Position numbers and translations under genes: made by a program. Below, one piece after another: positions 1 to 7,502 of a stretch of DNA of 64,000 bases; position 1 is the stretch's first letter, and every line of letters starts with the position of its first letter. The notes below the pieces were generated by a model, which worked only from the letters and a program-made list of their open reading frames with translations, ran no database searches and had not been told where the DNA came from. The stretch spans positions 569,573 to 633,572 of the forward strand of contig NZ_JBNAFR010000002.1 of NCBI RefSeq assembly GCF_049800775.1, given 5' to 3'. Source of the DNA: Dinoroseobacter sp049800775 (lineage in GTDB: Bacteria; Pseudomonadota; Alphaproteobacteria; Rhodobacterales; Rhodobacteraceae).

Positions 1-147
1 TATCTCCATACCAGTGAATAACCTCAACCCGAACGCGAATTTCTAAAATGAAACTGGAAAAATCTCTCGGCTAGGTGGGCCAAAATTTCCCGGAGTGATC
101 GCTTCGGCGTTTGTGTCAGATACCATATCGGAACTAGTTTAAATCCG
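1..147. other. Left-edge non-coding stretch
   Basis: I see no convincing gene here. The DNA is AT-richer than the rest of the window and continues the composition of the adjacent minus-strand gene, so it probably belongs to the same acquired segment, cut by the window edge. Confidence 0.4.
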
Positions 148-627
148 TTACAATGTTTTCCTAAATGCTTCTTCATGCAAATCTATCTTATGGTCTAGCC
201 AGTCCAAAAAGTTCAGAGATTTATTTGCTTGGTGTTCGTCCCTGAGCATGGTTACGAGGCGCATAGCGTTCTCAGTATTAAGGAATCTCACTGCGCCGAA
301 GTACTGGCGAACGCCATCAGATTTCAATAACTTGTGGAAATGACCCGATTGAATGAGTGGATCCATCGCCGAGTAATTGAACGAATCCATTGAGATGAAA
401 AGCTCCGAATCTTGAACTTGACCAGCTGAAATTCTTCCACGCAGCAATCGGAGCTGGGTTCTGAGGTTTTCCAGTTCGCTAGTGTTAAGTTCTACTTCAC
501 TTCTCAAGATTTCAATTGCGTTTTTTGTCTGGAAGTGAAGCATGATAAAATGTGCCAGTAGTTGCACAAAAACTCCTGCCACAATTCCTAGGAAAACTCC
601 CAAGCCCGTTATCATCTCAGTATGCAT
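148..627 (-). CDS. Hypothetical membrane-anchored protein, low-GC
   Basis: A 159-residue protein that I do not recognise. Residues about 6-31 form one strongly hydrophobic segment, so it is likely an inner-membrane protein with a short outside N-terminus. Residues about 35-65 are rich in E, L, R and N and could form a coiled coil; the rest is soluble, polar and probably cytoplasmic. A purine-rich AAAGG lies just upstream of the chosen ATG; a start four codons later is also possible. The codons are clearly AT-richer than those of neighbouring uvrB, suggesting recent acquisition. No function can be assigned from the sequence. Confidence 0.6.
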   Translation of the reverse strand: MHTEMITGLGVFLGIVAGVFVQLLAHFIMLHFQTKNAIEILRSEVELNTSELENLRTQLRLLRGRISAGQVQDSELFISMDSFNYSAMDPLIQSGHFHKLLKSDGVRQYFGAVRFLNTENAMRLVTMLRDEHQANKSLNFLDWLDHKIDLHEEAFRKTL

Positions 628-684
628 GCCTTTGAGTGTCCAATTTCTTTAAACCGAGCGTCCATTTTGGAACCGTGACTGTCT

Positions 685-2865
685 TCAGGGTCGCTTCCGC
701 CGCTTCACATTCCCGCCCCTTTGACCCGGCCTTCCGGCGGTGCTTCGGCCCGAGGCCTTGGCGCTTTCTTCAACGGCGGCCTCAACGGCTGACTGGCGTG
801 CGAGGGGATCATCGGCGATGGCCAGATCGACGGCTTCGAGCCGTTTGACCTCGTCGCGCAGGCGGGCGGCTTCTTCGAACTCCAGGTTCTCGGCGGCCTT
901 GCGCATATCCGTGCGCAGCCCGTCCAGAACGGCCTCCAGGTTTCCGCCATGGAGCGGCTTGTCGACCTTGGCGGTCACGCGGTTCATGTCCACATCGCCC
1001 TCGTAGAGCCCGGCCAGCACGTCCTCGACGTTCTTCTTCACCGTCTCCGGGGTGATGCCGTGTTCCTCGTTATAGGCGATCTGCTTGGCGCGGCGGCGGT
1101 TGGTTTCGGCCAGCGCGCGCTCCATGGATCCGGTGATCCGGTCGGCATACATGATCACGCGGCCCTCGGCGTTCCGCGCGGCACGACCGATGGTCTGCAC
1201 CAGCGAGGTTTCCGAGCGCAGGAACCCTTCCTTATCCGCATCCAGGATCGCCACCAGCCCGCATTCCGGGATGTCGAGCCCCTCGCGCAGCAGGTTGATC
1301 CCGATCAGTACGTCGAAGGCCCCGAGCCGCAGGTCGCGCAGGATCTCGATCCGCTCCAGCGTGTCGATATCGGAATGCATGTAGCGGACGCGGATCCCCT
1401 GTTCATGCATGTACTCCGTCAGGTCCTCGGCCATACGCTTCGTCAGGGTCGTGACCAGCGTGCGGAACCCGTCGGCGGAGACCTTGCGCACTTCGTCCAG
1501 CAGGTCATCCACTTGCATCTCGACCGGGCGGATCTCGACCTGAGGGTCGAGCAGGCCGGTGGGGCGGATCACCTGTTCGGTGAATATTCCGCCGGTCTGT
1601 TCCAGCTCCCATGCTGCGGGGGTGGCCGAGACGAAGACCGATTGCGGGCGCATGGCGTCCCATTCCTCGAATTTCAGCGGGCGGTTGTCCATGCAGGAGG
1701 GCAGGCGGAAGCCGTGCTCGGCCAGCGTCATCTTGCGGCGGAAGTCGCCCTTGTACATGCCGCCGATCTGCGGAACCGAGACATGGCTTTCATCGGCGAA
1801 GACGATCGCGTTGTCGGGGATGTATTCGAACAGGGTGGGGGGCGGCTCGCCCGGGGCGCGGCCCGTCAGGTAGCGCGAGTAGTTCTCGATGCCGTTGCAA
1901 ACGCCTGTGGCCTCCAGCATCTCGATATCGAAATTCGTGCGTTGTTCGAGCCGTTGCGCCTCCAGCAGCTTGCCCTCGGCGACCAGTTGGTCGAGCCGTA
2001 TCCGCAGCTCCTTTTTGATCGACACGATCGCCTGCTGCATGGTGGGGCGGGGGGTCACGTAATGCGAGTTGGCGTAGATCCGGATCCGGTCCACCGTGTC
2101 GGCCTTGGCCCCGGTGAGCGGGTCGAATTCGGTGATGCTCTCGAGCTCTTCGCCAAAGAAGGAAAACTTCAGCGCGCGGTCCTCCAGGTGGGCAGGCCAG
2201 ACCTCGAGGCTGTCGCCGCGCACCCGGAAGGATCCCCGCTGGAAGGCGGCATCGTTGCGGCGGTATTGCTGGGCCACGAGATCGGCCATGATCTGGCGCT
2301 GGTCGTATTCGTTCCCGGCGATCAGGTCTTGGGTCATCGCGCCGTAGGTTTCGACGGAACCGATGCCATAGATGCAGGAGACCGAGGCCACGATGATCAC
2401 GTCATCCCGTTCCAGAAGCGCCCGCGTCGCCGAGTGGCGCATGCGGTCGATCTGCTCGTTGATCTGGGATTCCTTCTCGATATAGGTGTCCGAACGGGCG
2501 ACATAGGCCTCGGGCTGGTAGTAGTCGTAATAGCTGACGAAATACTCGACCGCGTTGTCGGGAAAGAAGCCCTTGAACTCCCCATAGAGCTGCGCCGCCA
2601 AGGTCTTGTTGGGGGCAAGGATGATCGCCGGGCGCTGGGTCTCTTCGATCACCTTCGCCATGGTGAAGGTCTTGCCTGTCCCCGTGGCGCCCAGCAGAAC
2701 CTGATCGCGCTCTCCGTCGCGTACGCCCTGGCTCAGCTCGACAATCGCCGTCGGCTGGTCGCCCGCGGGGGAAAAGCTGGTCTCCATGCGAAAGGTCTGG
2801 CCGCCCTCGAGTTTCGGGCGGCTGCGGACGTCTTCGGCAATGGCATTCAGAACGGGCTGGTCCAT
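685..2865 (-). CDS. uvrB: UvrABC excinuclease subunit B
   Basis: UvrB, the DNA-loading and damage-verifying helicase-like subunit of nucleotide excision repair; it is delivered by UvrA and then recruits UvrC. The 726-residue length fits alphaproteobacterial UvrB. Visible motifs are the Walker A GATGTGKT (residues 59-66), the beta-hairpin YYDYYQPEAY that wedges between DNA strands, the DEAD-like box with DESH, the helicase C-terminal motifs ending in QTIGRAARN, and a C-terminal UVR domain (EFEEAARLRDE) that binds UvrC. The gene stands alone on the minus strand. A LexA-like box sits 30 bp upstream of the start, consistent with SOS control. Long frames on the opposite strand are composition shadows. 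Confidence 0.98.
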   Translation of the reverse strand: MDQPVLNAIAEDVRSRPKLEGGQTFRMETSFSPAGDQPTAIVELSQGVRDGERDQVLLGATGTGKTFTMAKVIEETQRPAIILAPNKTLAAQLYGEFKGFFPDNAVEYFVSYYDYYQPEAYVARSDTYIEKESQINEQIDRMRHSATRALLERDDVIIVASVSCIYGIGSVETYGAMTQDLIAGNEYDQRQIMADLVAQQYRRNDAAFQRGSFRVRGDSLEVWPAHLEDRALKFSFFGEELESITEFDPLTGAKADTVDRIRIYANSHYVTPRPTMQQAIVSIKKELRIRLDQLVAEGKLLEAQRLEQRTNFDIEMLEATGVCNGIENYSRYLTGRAPGEPPPTLFEYIPDNAIVFADESHVSVPQIGGMYKGDFRRKMTLAEHGFRLPSCMDNRPLKFEEWDAMRPQSVFVSATPAAWELEQTGGIFTEQVIRPTGLLDPQVEIRPVEMQVDDLLDEVRKVSADGFRTLVTTLTKRMAEDLTEYMHEQGIRVRYMHSDIDTLERIEILRDLRLGAFDVLIGINLLREGLDIPECGLVAILDADKEGFLRSETSLVQTIGRAARNAEGRVIMYADRITGSMERALAETNRRRAKQIAYNEEHGITPETVKKNVEDVLAGLYEGDVDMNRVTAKVDKPLHGGNLEAVLDGLRTDMRKAAENLEFEEAARLRDEVKRLEAVDLAIADDPLARQSAVEAAVEESAKASGRSTAGRPGQRGGNVKRRKRP

Positions 2866-2894
2866 GGGTCGATTCCTTTCTGGACCTCTAAGGT

Positions 2895-2909
2895 GATCTG
2901 TTTTTGTTC
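2895..2909 (-). promoter_or_regulatory. Candidate LexA (SOS) box of uvrB
   Basis: Read on the uvrB strand the site is GAAC-N7-GATC, and on plus it is GATC-N7-GTTC. The alphaproteobacterial SOS box is GTTC-N7-GTTC (or its complement), and a GATC half is known in the Rhodobacter group. The match is seven of eight fixed bases. Its place 30 bp before the uvrB start suits SOS repression. That LexA binds here is inference. Confidence 0.5.
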
Positions 2910-2970
2910 TCTTGCAAGGGGGCGCGACGCGTCAACGCGTTGCAAGATGCGAAGATTATGGGTTGAGTTA

Positions 2971-2984
2971 TTGATTGCGATCAA
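2971..2984. promoter_or_regulatory. Perfect FNR/FnrL-type box
   Basis: TTGAT-TGCG-ATCAA matches the FNR/Anr/FnrL consensus TTGAT-N4-ATCAA in every fixed base, and the dyad extends to 20 bp (2968-2987) as TTATTGAT/ATCAATAA. Its centre lies about 112 bp upstream of uvrB and about 400 bp upstream of the complex I subunit gene, so the target is unclear. Confidence 0.65.
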
Positions 2985-3378
2985 TAATATCGCCCATGCG
3001 TGGCGTGCATCGAAAAAAACCTCTAAGACCAAGGTCTTGGGCCATAATGCCGCAATTGAATAAATTTAACAAAAAAATCAAATAATTAAAGGTGAGTCCT
3101 GAGCGAGGCTTTGTTTGGGCTCTCAACCAAGGCGAGAAAATTCAATTGTATTGAGTGTACCGAGCGCCTAACTTTCTACTGCAAGCAGCAAATGGCTGTC
3201 GGTCGGTCTCGCACCACCCACCCCACCCCTCGCTCCCTCGAGGCTGATCGGCAGTCGCTTGTAATCCCCCTCAAATCCGGATCCGAGTGATGCTGTCGCG
3301 GCTCTGCGTCGCAGAACGCGTGGCTTGCATCGCAGCGGGCCAATGGTGATAGTGCGGCCAAGCAGAGAAAGGGTCGCT

Positions 3379-3690
3379 ATGCGCGCGCGAGTTTACCAGC
3401 CAGCCAAAACCGCCATGTCCTCGGGTCAGGCGAAGACCAAGGGATGGGTGCTGGAGCATGCGCCGGACAGCGCGCGCGAGATCGATCCTCTGATGGGCTG
3501 GACGAGCTCGGACGACACGCAGAGCCAGGTGAAGCTGCGGTTCGACACCAAGGAAGCCGCGCTGGATTATGCCCGTGAGAAGGGGATCGAGGTCACGGTG
3601 ACGGAGCCCAAGAAGCGCAAGGTGAATATCCGCCCGGGCGGCTATGGCGATAACTTCGCAACCAACCGCCGGACGGTCTGGACCCACTAG
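3379..3690 (+). CDS. NADH dehydrogenase accessory subunit, NDUFS4-like (ETC complex I subunit)
   Basis: A 103-residue soluble protein of the ETC complex I subunit family, the bacterial relative of mitochondrial NDUFS4 (18 kDa subunit) found in alphaproteobacteria. It is expected to sit on the peripheral arm of NADH:ubiquinone oxidoreductase near the N-module. Typical features are the start MRARVYQPAKTAMSSG, the central GWTSSDDTQSQVKLRF segment, the EAALDYAREKG helix, and the basic tail NFATNRRTVWTH. The ATG at 3379 is chosen because the family begins with this M-x-ARIY/RVY motif; a further in-frame ATG upstream adds no family sequence. The gene is isolated from a nuo operon, as is usual. Confidence 0.9.
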   Translation: MRARVYQPAKTAMSSGQAKTKGWVLEHAPDSAREIDPLMGWTSSDDTQSQVKLRFDTKEAALDYAREKGIEVTVTEPKKRKVNIRPGGYGDNFATNRRTVWTH

Positions 3691-3703
3691 TCCTCGCGCG
3701 GAT

Positions 3704-4789
3704 CTACACCCTCATAAGATGATTGTCCCAAGCGAGCCCGTCGGCGTTGGCGCTCTGGGCAACGCCCCCCCCTGACAGGGTGCGCAACGCGCCGGTCCCC
3801 GACGTTACGGCAAAGCCATCAGGGTGGGTGTCGATCCCGCTGACATCCGCGAGCGCGCGCGTGCCCGCCAACTGGCCCGTGGCCCCATCATAGACATGCA
3901 CCAGCCCCCCACGCGGTGAGGTGGCCGCGATGCGCGCAGCGTCCGGTGTGATCGCGATGCTGCCGATATAGCCGCGCAGGTCACGCAGGGCGTCCCGCTC
4001 CGCCTGGCAGAGCCGGATTTGCGCGCCCCTCCGGTGCAGACCCACGAGGGCCGGGCTCGGCCCATCCCCTTGCCATTGCATGCCAAAGGCCACGGTCCCG
4101 TCCTGCGCAACCGCCATGTGGCGGATCGAGTTCAGGTGCATCTCCTGGGGCAGCGTCACCGTTTCGACGATTTCGCCCGCGCGCAGGTAGCTGAGGTTCG
4201 GTGCCATGGTCGGCAGGTTCAGCTTGGTGCGCCCGGTGTCGGGATGCGTCTCGATCCCGCCATTGGCCACCACCAGCGTCTCGGTCCCGGGCAGACGGCG
4301 GATGTCATGGGGGCCTACGCCGCCGCTGGCCACACTGCCGGCCCGGCGATAGCCCGCCGCCACGTCCCAGATGCCGACGGCGCCGGTTCCGGCCTCAAAG
4401 TCATTCTCGGTGGTGAAAAGCCACTCCCCTGAGCCGGAGAACACCCCGTGCCCGTAGAAATGCCGCCCCTCGGGCGCGTCCAGCCGGGCGATGGCCCGGC
4501 CGGAGCGGCAATCGATCACCTCGGCAAAAGTCCCGGGCCGCCGGGCAAAAGCCACGGCCTCGGGGCGCATCGGATGTGCCGCCGCGGCGTGGCCCCGGGC
4601 GGGCAGGGGCAGTTCGAACAGGATCTCGAGCTCGGCACTCAACCCGCACAGCACCGAGCGGCCATCGGACCGACCCGCCGCGCTGAGATAGGCTGGCGCT
4701 CCGGCGTCAGACCAGCTCGGCGCGGGCATCACCCCTGCGGCGAGCAACCCGCCCAGAAAGGCGCGGCGACCCGGGCCCGTCCCGGGCAT
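3704..4789 (-). CDS. DUF1513 family periplasmic protein
   Basis: A 361-residue protein starting with a twin-arginine-like signal (GRRAFLGGLLAAGVMPAP), so probably exported folded to the periplasm. The rest looks like a beta-propeller fold of the DUF1513 family, with repeated short strands and segments such as GPHDIRRLPGTETLVVANGGIETHP and HLNSIRHMAV. It is the last gene of the imelysin/di-haem cytochrome cluster and its start overlaps the imelysin stop by one base (TGATG), implying translational coupling. DUF1513 genes commonly travel with imelysins and di-haem oxidoreductases in iron-responsive clusters; the biochemical role is unknown. Confidence 0.85.
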   Translation of the reverse strand: MPGTGPGRRAFLGGLLAAGVMPAPSWSDAGAPAYLSAAGRSDGRSVLCGLSAELEILFELPLPARGHAAAAHPMRPEAVAFARRPGTFAEVIDCRSGRAIARLDAPEGRHFYGHGVFSGSGEWLFTTENDFEAGTGAVGIWDVAAGYRRAGSVASGGVGPHDIRRLPGTETLVVANGGIETHPDTGRTKLNLPTMAPNLSYLRAGEIVETVTLPQEMHLNSIRHMAVAQDGTVAFGMQWQGDGPSPALVGLHRRGAQIRLCQAERDALRDLRGYIGSIAITPDAARIAATSPRGGLVHVYDGATGQLAGTRALADVSGIDTHPDGFAVTSGTGALRTLSGGGVAQSANADGLAWDNHLMRV

Positions 4790-5847
4790 CAGTCCCCGTC
4801 CAGCGCGTTGAATCCGGCCGCCACGCCGAGGGTCGGGCCGAGCGATCCGCTGACGAGGGCGCGTATTTCCTCGATGCTGTATTGCAGGGCCTCGACCCGG
4901 AACCGGCCCGAGGGCTCGGCCACCGTCGCAAAGACCGGATCCTCCAGCGCCGCGAGCCGCGCGAGACTGCGGTCGAAATGGGCCGCGAGATCGGCATTGA
5001 GCTTTGGGTCGTTCCGCGAGAGCCGGTCCGCCAGATCCGCAAGCGCGGTCAGACTGACCGCCACATGGTGGGCTGAGCGGCCCGAGCGCCGCGCCTCGGC
5101 GCGCGCGGGGCGGGGGCGTTCAAAGGTGCCCATGGGCCGTCTGAGCCGCGTCTCGGAGGTGAATTGCAACCCGGTCGAGAGGGCCTTGAACCCCTCTTGC
5201 AGCACTTCGGTCTCGCTGCGATAGATCGCGTCCGGGCCGGGCTGGGTGAAGGCCTGCGCATAGCGCTCGCGCCAATCGGCGGCCATCGCGGCGCTGGTCG
5301 CGGCGATATCGGCGGCAATGGTCTGGACCAGCTGGCAATGATAGGCCGGATCCCCGGCGGTCATCAGCGTCGGGTCGTAGAGCAACAGTTCCAGCGCATA
5401 AAAGCCACGCGCCGCGATGGAGACCTGCGCGTAGTCCGTAACCGTCTCGGCGATCGGGTCCGCCTCGGCGAGCAGCCCGGCCAAAATGCGCGGCCCGGTG
5501 CTGCGCGGATCGGGCCAGAAGGCCAGGGCAAAGGCGCGTTGCTCGGCCTCGGAGGGGCCAAAGCGCAGATGGCTCATGGCGATCCAGGCGTCGAAGGCGC
5601 TGGCAAATACCGCGCGCAGCTCTGGCTCCTCGGGCGCGCAGTGGGTCGATGCGGTCTCGGCGAGCGCCGCGCCGGTGGTGGCGAGGCTTTCGACCCGGGG
5701 CAGGATATGTCCGGTCAGGATGTCCTCGATCATCACCGAGGCCATGGGCGCTTCGGGTGGGGCCGGGGGCGTGTCAGCGTGCAGGGCGGGGCCGGTCAGG
5801 GCAAAGGTGGCGCCAAGCAGGGCGGCGGCGATCAGGGCCTGTGTCAT
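4789..5847 (-). CDS. Imelysin family periplasmic protein (divergent)
   Basis: A 352-residue protein with a Sec signal (MTQALIAAALLGATFALTGPALHA). The mostly helical body matches the imelysin (peptidase M75-like) family, with an early helix resembling FASAFDAWIAMSHLRFGP. The family motif GxHxxE is degenerate here: GFYALE at residues 148-153 replaces the His by Tyr, so metal binding or any catalysis at that site is doubtful. The ATG at 5847 is chosen because it gives a signal peptide and overlaps the preceding gene's stop by four bases (ATGA). It is the second imelysin of this cluster; the other, intact one lies upstream. A role in periplasmic iron uptake is inference from family context. Confidence 0.85.
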   Translation of the reverse strand: MTQALIAAALLGATFALTGPALHADTPPAPPEAPMASVMIEDILTGHILPRVESLATTGAALAETASTHCAPEEPELRAVFASAFDAWIAMSHLRFGPSEAEQRAFALAFWPDPRSTGPRILAGLLAEADPIAETVTDYAQVSIAARGFYALELLLYDPTLMTAGDPAYHCQLVQTIAADIAATSAAMAADWRERYAQAFTQPGPDAIYRSETEVLQEGFKALSTGLQFTSETRLRRPMGTFERPRPARAEARRSGRSAHHVAVSLTALADLADRLSRNDPKLNADLAAHFDRSLARLAALEDPVFATVAEPSGRFRVEALQYSIEEIRALVSGSLGPTLGVAAGFNALDGD

Positions 5848-7382
5848 AAACTCTCCAGAAACGCGATGAGTGCGTTGCGGTCTTCGGTGGGCAGTCGGGC
5901 GACCCTGTCGCGGGCGCGCTCGGCTTCGCCACCATGCCACAGGATGGCCTCCGGAAGGGAGCGCGCCCGTCCGTCATGGAGGAACTGGCTGTGCCCGCTG
6001 ACCTGCCGTGTCAGTCCGATACCCCAAAGCGGCGGCGTGCGCCACTCGCGCCCTGTCGCACGGGCCTCGGGACGGTTGTCGGCCAGGCCGGGACCCATGT
6101 CATGGAGCAAAAGGTCCGTATAAGGCCAGATCAGCTGGAAGCTTTGCGCCGGTTGGTCAGGCAGGCGGTGGGTGACGAAACTCGGGCGGTGGCAGGCGGC
6201 GCATCCTGCGGCGTGGAACACGCCCTTGCCGCGCAGCACCTGCGGGTCGCCGGCATCCGGGCGGGCGGGCACCCCGAGATTGCGGCTGTAGAACACCACG
6301 AGATCCATCGCATCCGCGGCGATTTCGAAGCTGCGGACATCCCCGTCGCCATGCGGCGCGTCACGGCAGGCCGCCTGTGCGGCGGTGCAGTCCCCCCAGG
6401 GGGCCGGCCGCAGGGGGCTGGAGATGCCGATATCGCCGGAGAACGCGTCCGCGACCTGCGCGCGCAAGCTGGGCATGCCCGCTTTCAGGCCGAAGCGGCC
6501 CAGCATGGGTTGGTCGAATTCTGTGGACCAGACGATGTTCGGACGCCCTGAGATGCCGTCCCCATCGGCATCCTGCGGGTCGGCAAGGGCAAGGATATCC
6601 GCAGCCGGGATCGCCTCCAGCAAGCCGAGCCCGATCATCTGTGGCGCGACCCGGGGGCTGATCCTCGCCTCGGGTCCGAGAGGGCCGTAGCGCAGGTCCG
6701 CAAGACCGTAATCCGGGCGGCGCAGCTGCACGACCTCGCCATCGGGCAAGGTCACGCTCTGCTCGGTATAGGTGACTTCGAGCCGGTACTCGCCCGCCTG
6801 GCCGGGCGTGCCGAGATCCTGCAGTTGCCCGCCATAGACCGGGTGCGGCTGGTCCCCGTGAAACCCGGGGATCGGGGGCAGGGCGTCGTCCTGCGCGGCC
6901 GGGACCGACAGGCGCAGCAGCATGGAGGTGGCATCATCCTCCGGGCCCTCGGGTGCATGTCCGCGCCCGTCATTCACATGGCAGCGTTGGCAGGAGCGCG
7001 CATTGTAGAGCGGGCCAAGCCCGTCCGAGGCCAGGGTCGAGGAGGGCGACGAGACCCAGAGCTTGGCAAACATCGCGTCGCCCAGATGGAAGGTCATCTT
7101 GGCGTCATGAGCAAGATTTGCCGAGGGCTGCGAGAAGGCCGCGTCCCCGGGGGAACGGGGCACGGTGGCGGCCCCTGCGGGCATCGCCTCGAACCGGTGC
7201 GGGGTGTCGAACTGGGTCGGTGGGGCGAGCACGGCCTCGATCCGCGCGGTTTCTGCCGCGCTGCGGGGCGCGGGGTTCAGATGCAGATCCGCAAGGGCGG
7301 GCAGCGGGGTGGTTTCGAGACCGGTGGCGCTGCACGGCAAGCCGAGCAGCGCGGTCGCGATCAGAACGAAACGTGGCATCAA
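5844..7382 (-). CDS. Di-haem oxidoreductase family c-type cytochrome
   Basis: A 512-residue periplasmic cytochrome with an N-terminal signal (FVLIATALLGLPCSATG) and two haem c motifs, CQRCH at residues 131-135 and CAACH at 394-398. Architecture and length fit the di-haem oxidoreductase ('thiol oxidoreductase', distant MauG/cytochrome c peroxidase-like) family. Supporting segments are GPLYNARSCQRCH, GLGLLEAIP and LWGIGLTRQVSGHSQFLHDGRA. It lies between the two imelysins and overlaps the downstream imelysin by four bases. A terminator hairpin separates it from irpA upstream, so it needs read-through or its own promoter. It may oxidise or reduce the iron handled by the imelysins; that is inference. 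Confidence 0.9.
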   Translation of the reverse strand: MMPRFVLIATALLGLPCSATGLETTPLPALADLHLNPAPRSAAETARIEAVLAPPTQFDTPHRFEAMPAGAATVPRSPGDAAFSQPSANLAHDAKMTFHLGDAMFAKLWVSSPSSTLASDGLGPLYNARSCQRCHVNDGRGHAPEGPEDDATSMLLRLSVPAAQDDALPPIPGFHGDQPHPVYGGQLQDLGTPGQAGEYRLEVTYTEQSVTLPDGEVVQLRRPDYGLADLRYGPLGPEARISPRVAPQMIGLGLLEAIPAADILALADPQDADGDGISGRPNIVWSTEFDQPMLGRFGLKAGMPSLRAQVADAFSGDIGISSPLRPAPWGDCTAAQAACRDAPHGDGDVRSFEIAADAMDLVVFYSRNLGVPARPDAGDPQVLRGKGVFHAAGCAACHRPSFVTHRLPDQPAQSFQLIWPYTDLLLHDMGPGLADNRPEARATGREWRTPPLWGIGLTRQVSGHSQFLHDGRARSLPEAILWHGGEAERARDRVARLPTEDRNALIAFLESL

Positions 7383-7432
7383 ATAGGCTCCGGATCGACA
7401 GGGCGTGCGCGTATGGGGCAGTCGGATGTGGG

Positions 7433-7455
7433 AAAAACCGCCCCGTTTGGGGCGG
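7433..7455 (-). terminator. Rho-independent terminator after irpA
   Basis: Read on minus: a stem CCGCCCC / GGGGCGG with a CAAA-type loop, followed at once by five T residues. It lies about 50 bp past the irpA stop and before the cytochrome gene, so it should end or attenuate the irpA transcript. Confidence 0.75.
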
Positions 7456-7502
7456 ACCGGATATCATGGGCGCGCGGGGCCGGGGCCCCGGTGCGGGCCG
7501 GT

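Larger units (their letters stand above)
2866..3378. other. Intergenic region with regulatory sites
   Basis: About 510 bp without a credible protein gene. It contains a LexA-like box near uvrB and a perfect FNR-type box. The stretch from about 3000 to 3100 is AT-rich and contains a short dyad (AAGACC-AA-GGTCTT). I checked for a tRNA near 3265-3300, where a Thr-like CTTGTAA loop occurs, but found no T-arm or matching acceptor stem. Confidence 0.5.

Noticed and set aside
949..3063. 700-codon open frame opposite uvrB on plus
   Set aside because: It mirrors uvrB codons in a GC-rich genome, has His/Arg/Gly-biased composition and no motif.
3262..3300. tRNA-Thr-like loop CTTGTAA before the complex I gene
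   Set aside because: No T arm, acceptor stem or D arm can be formed around it.
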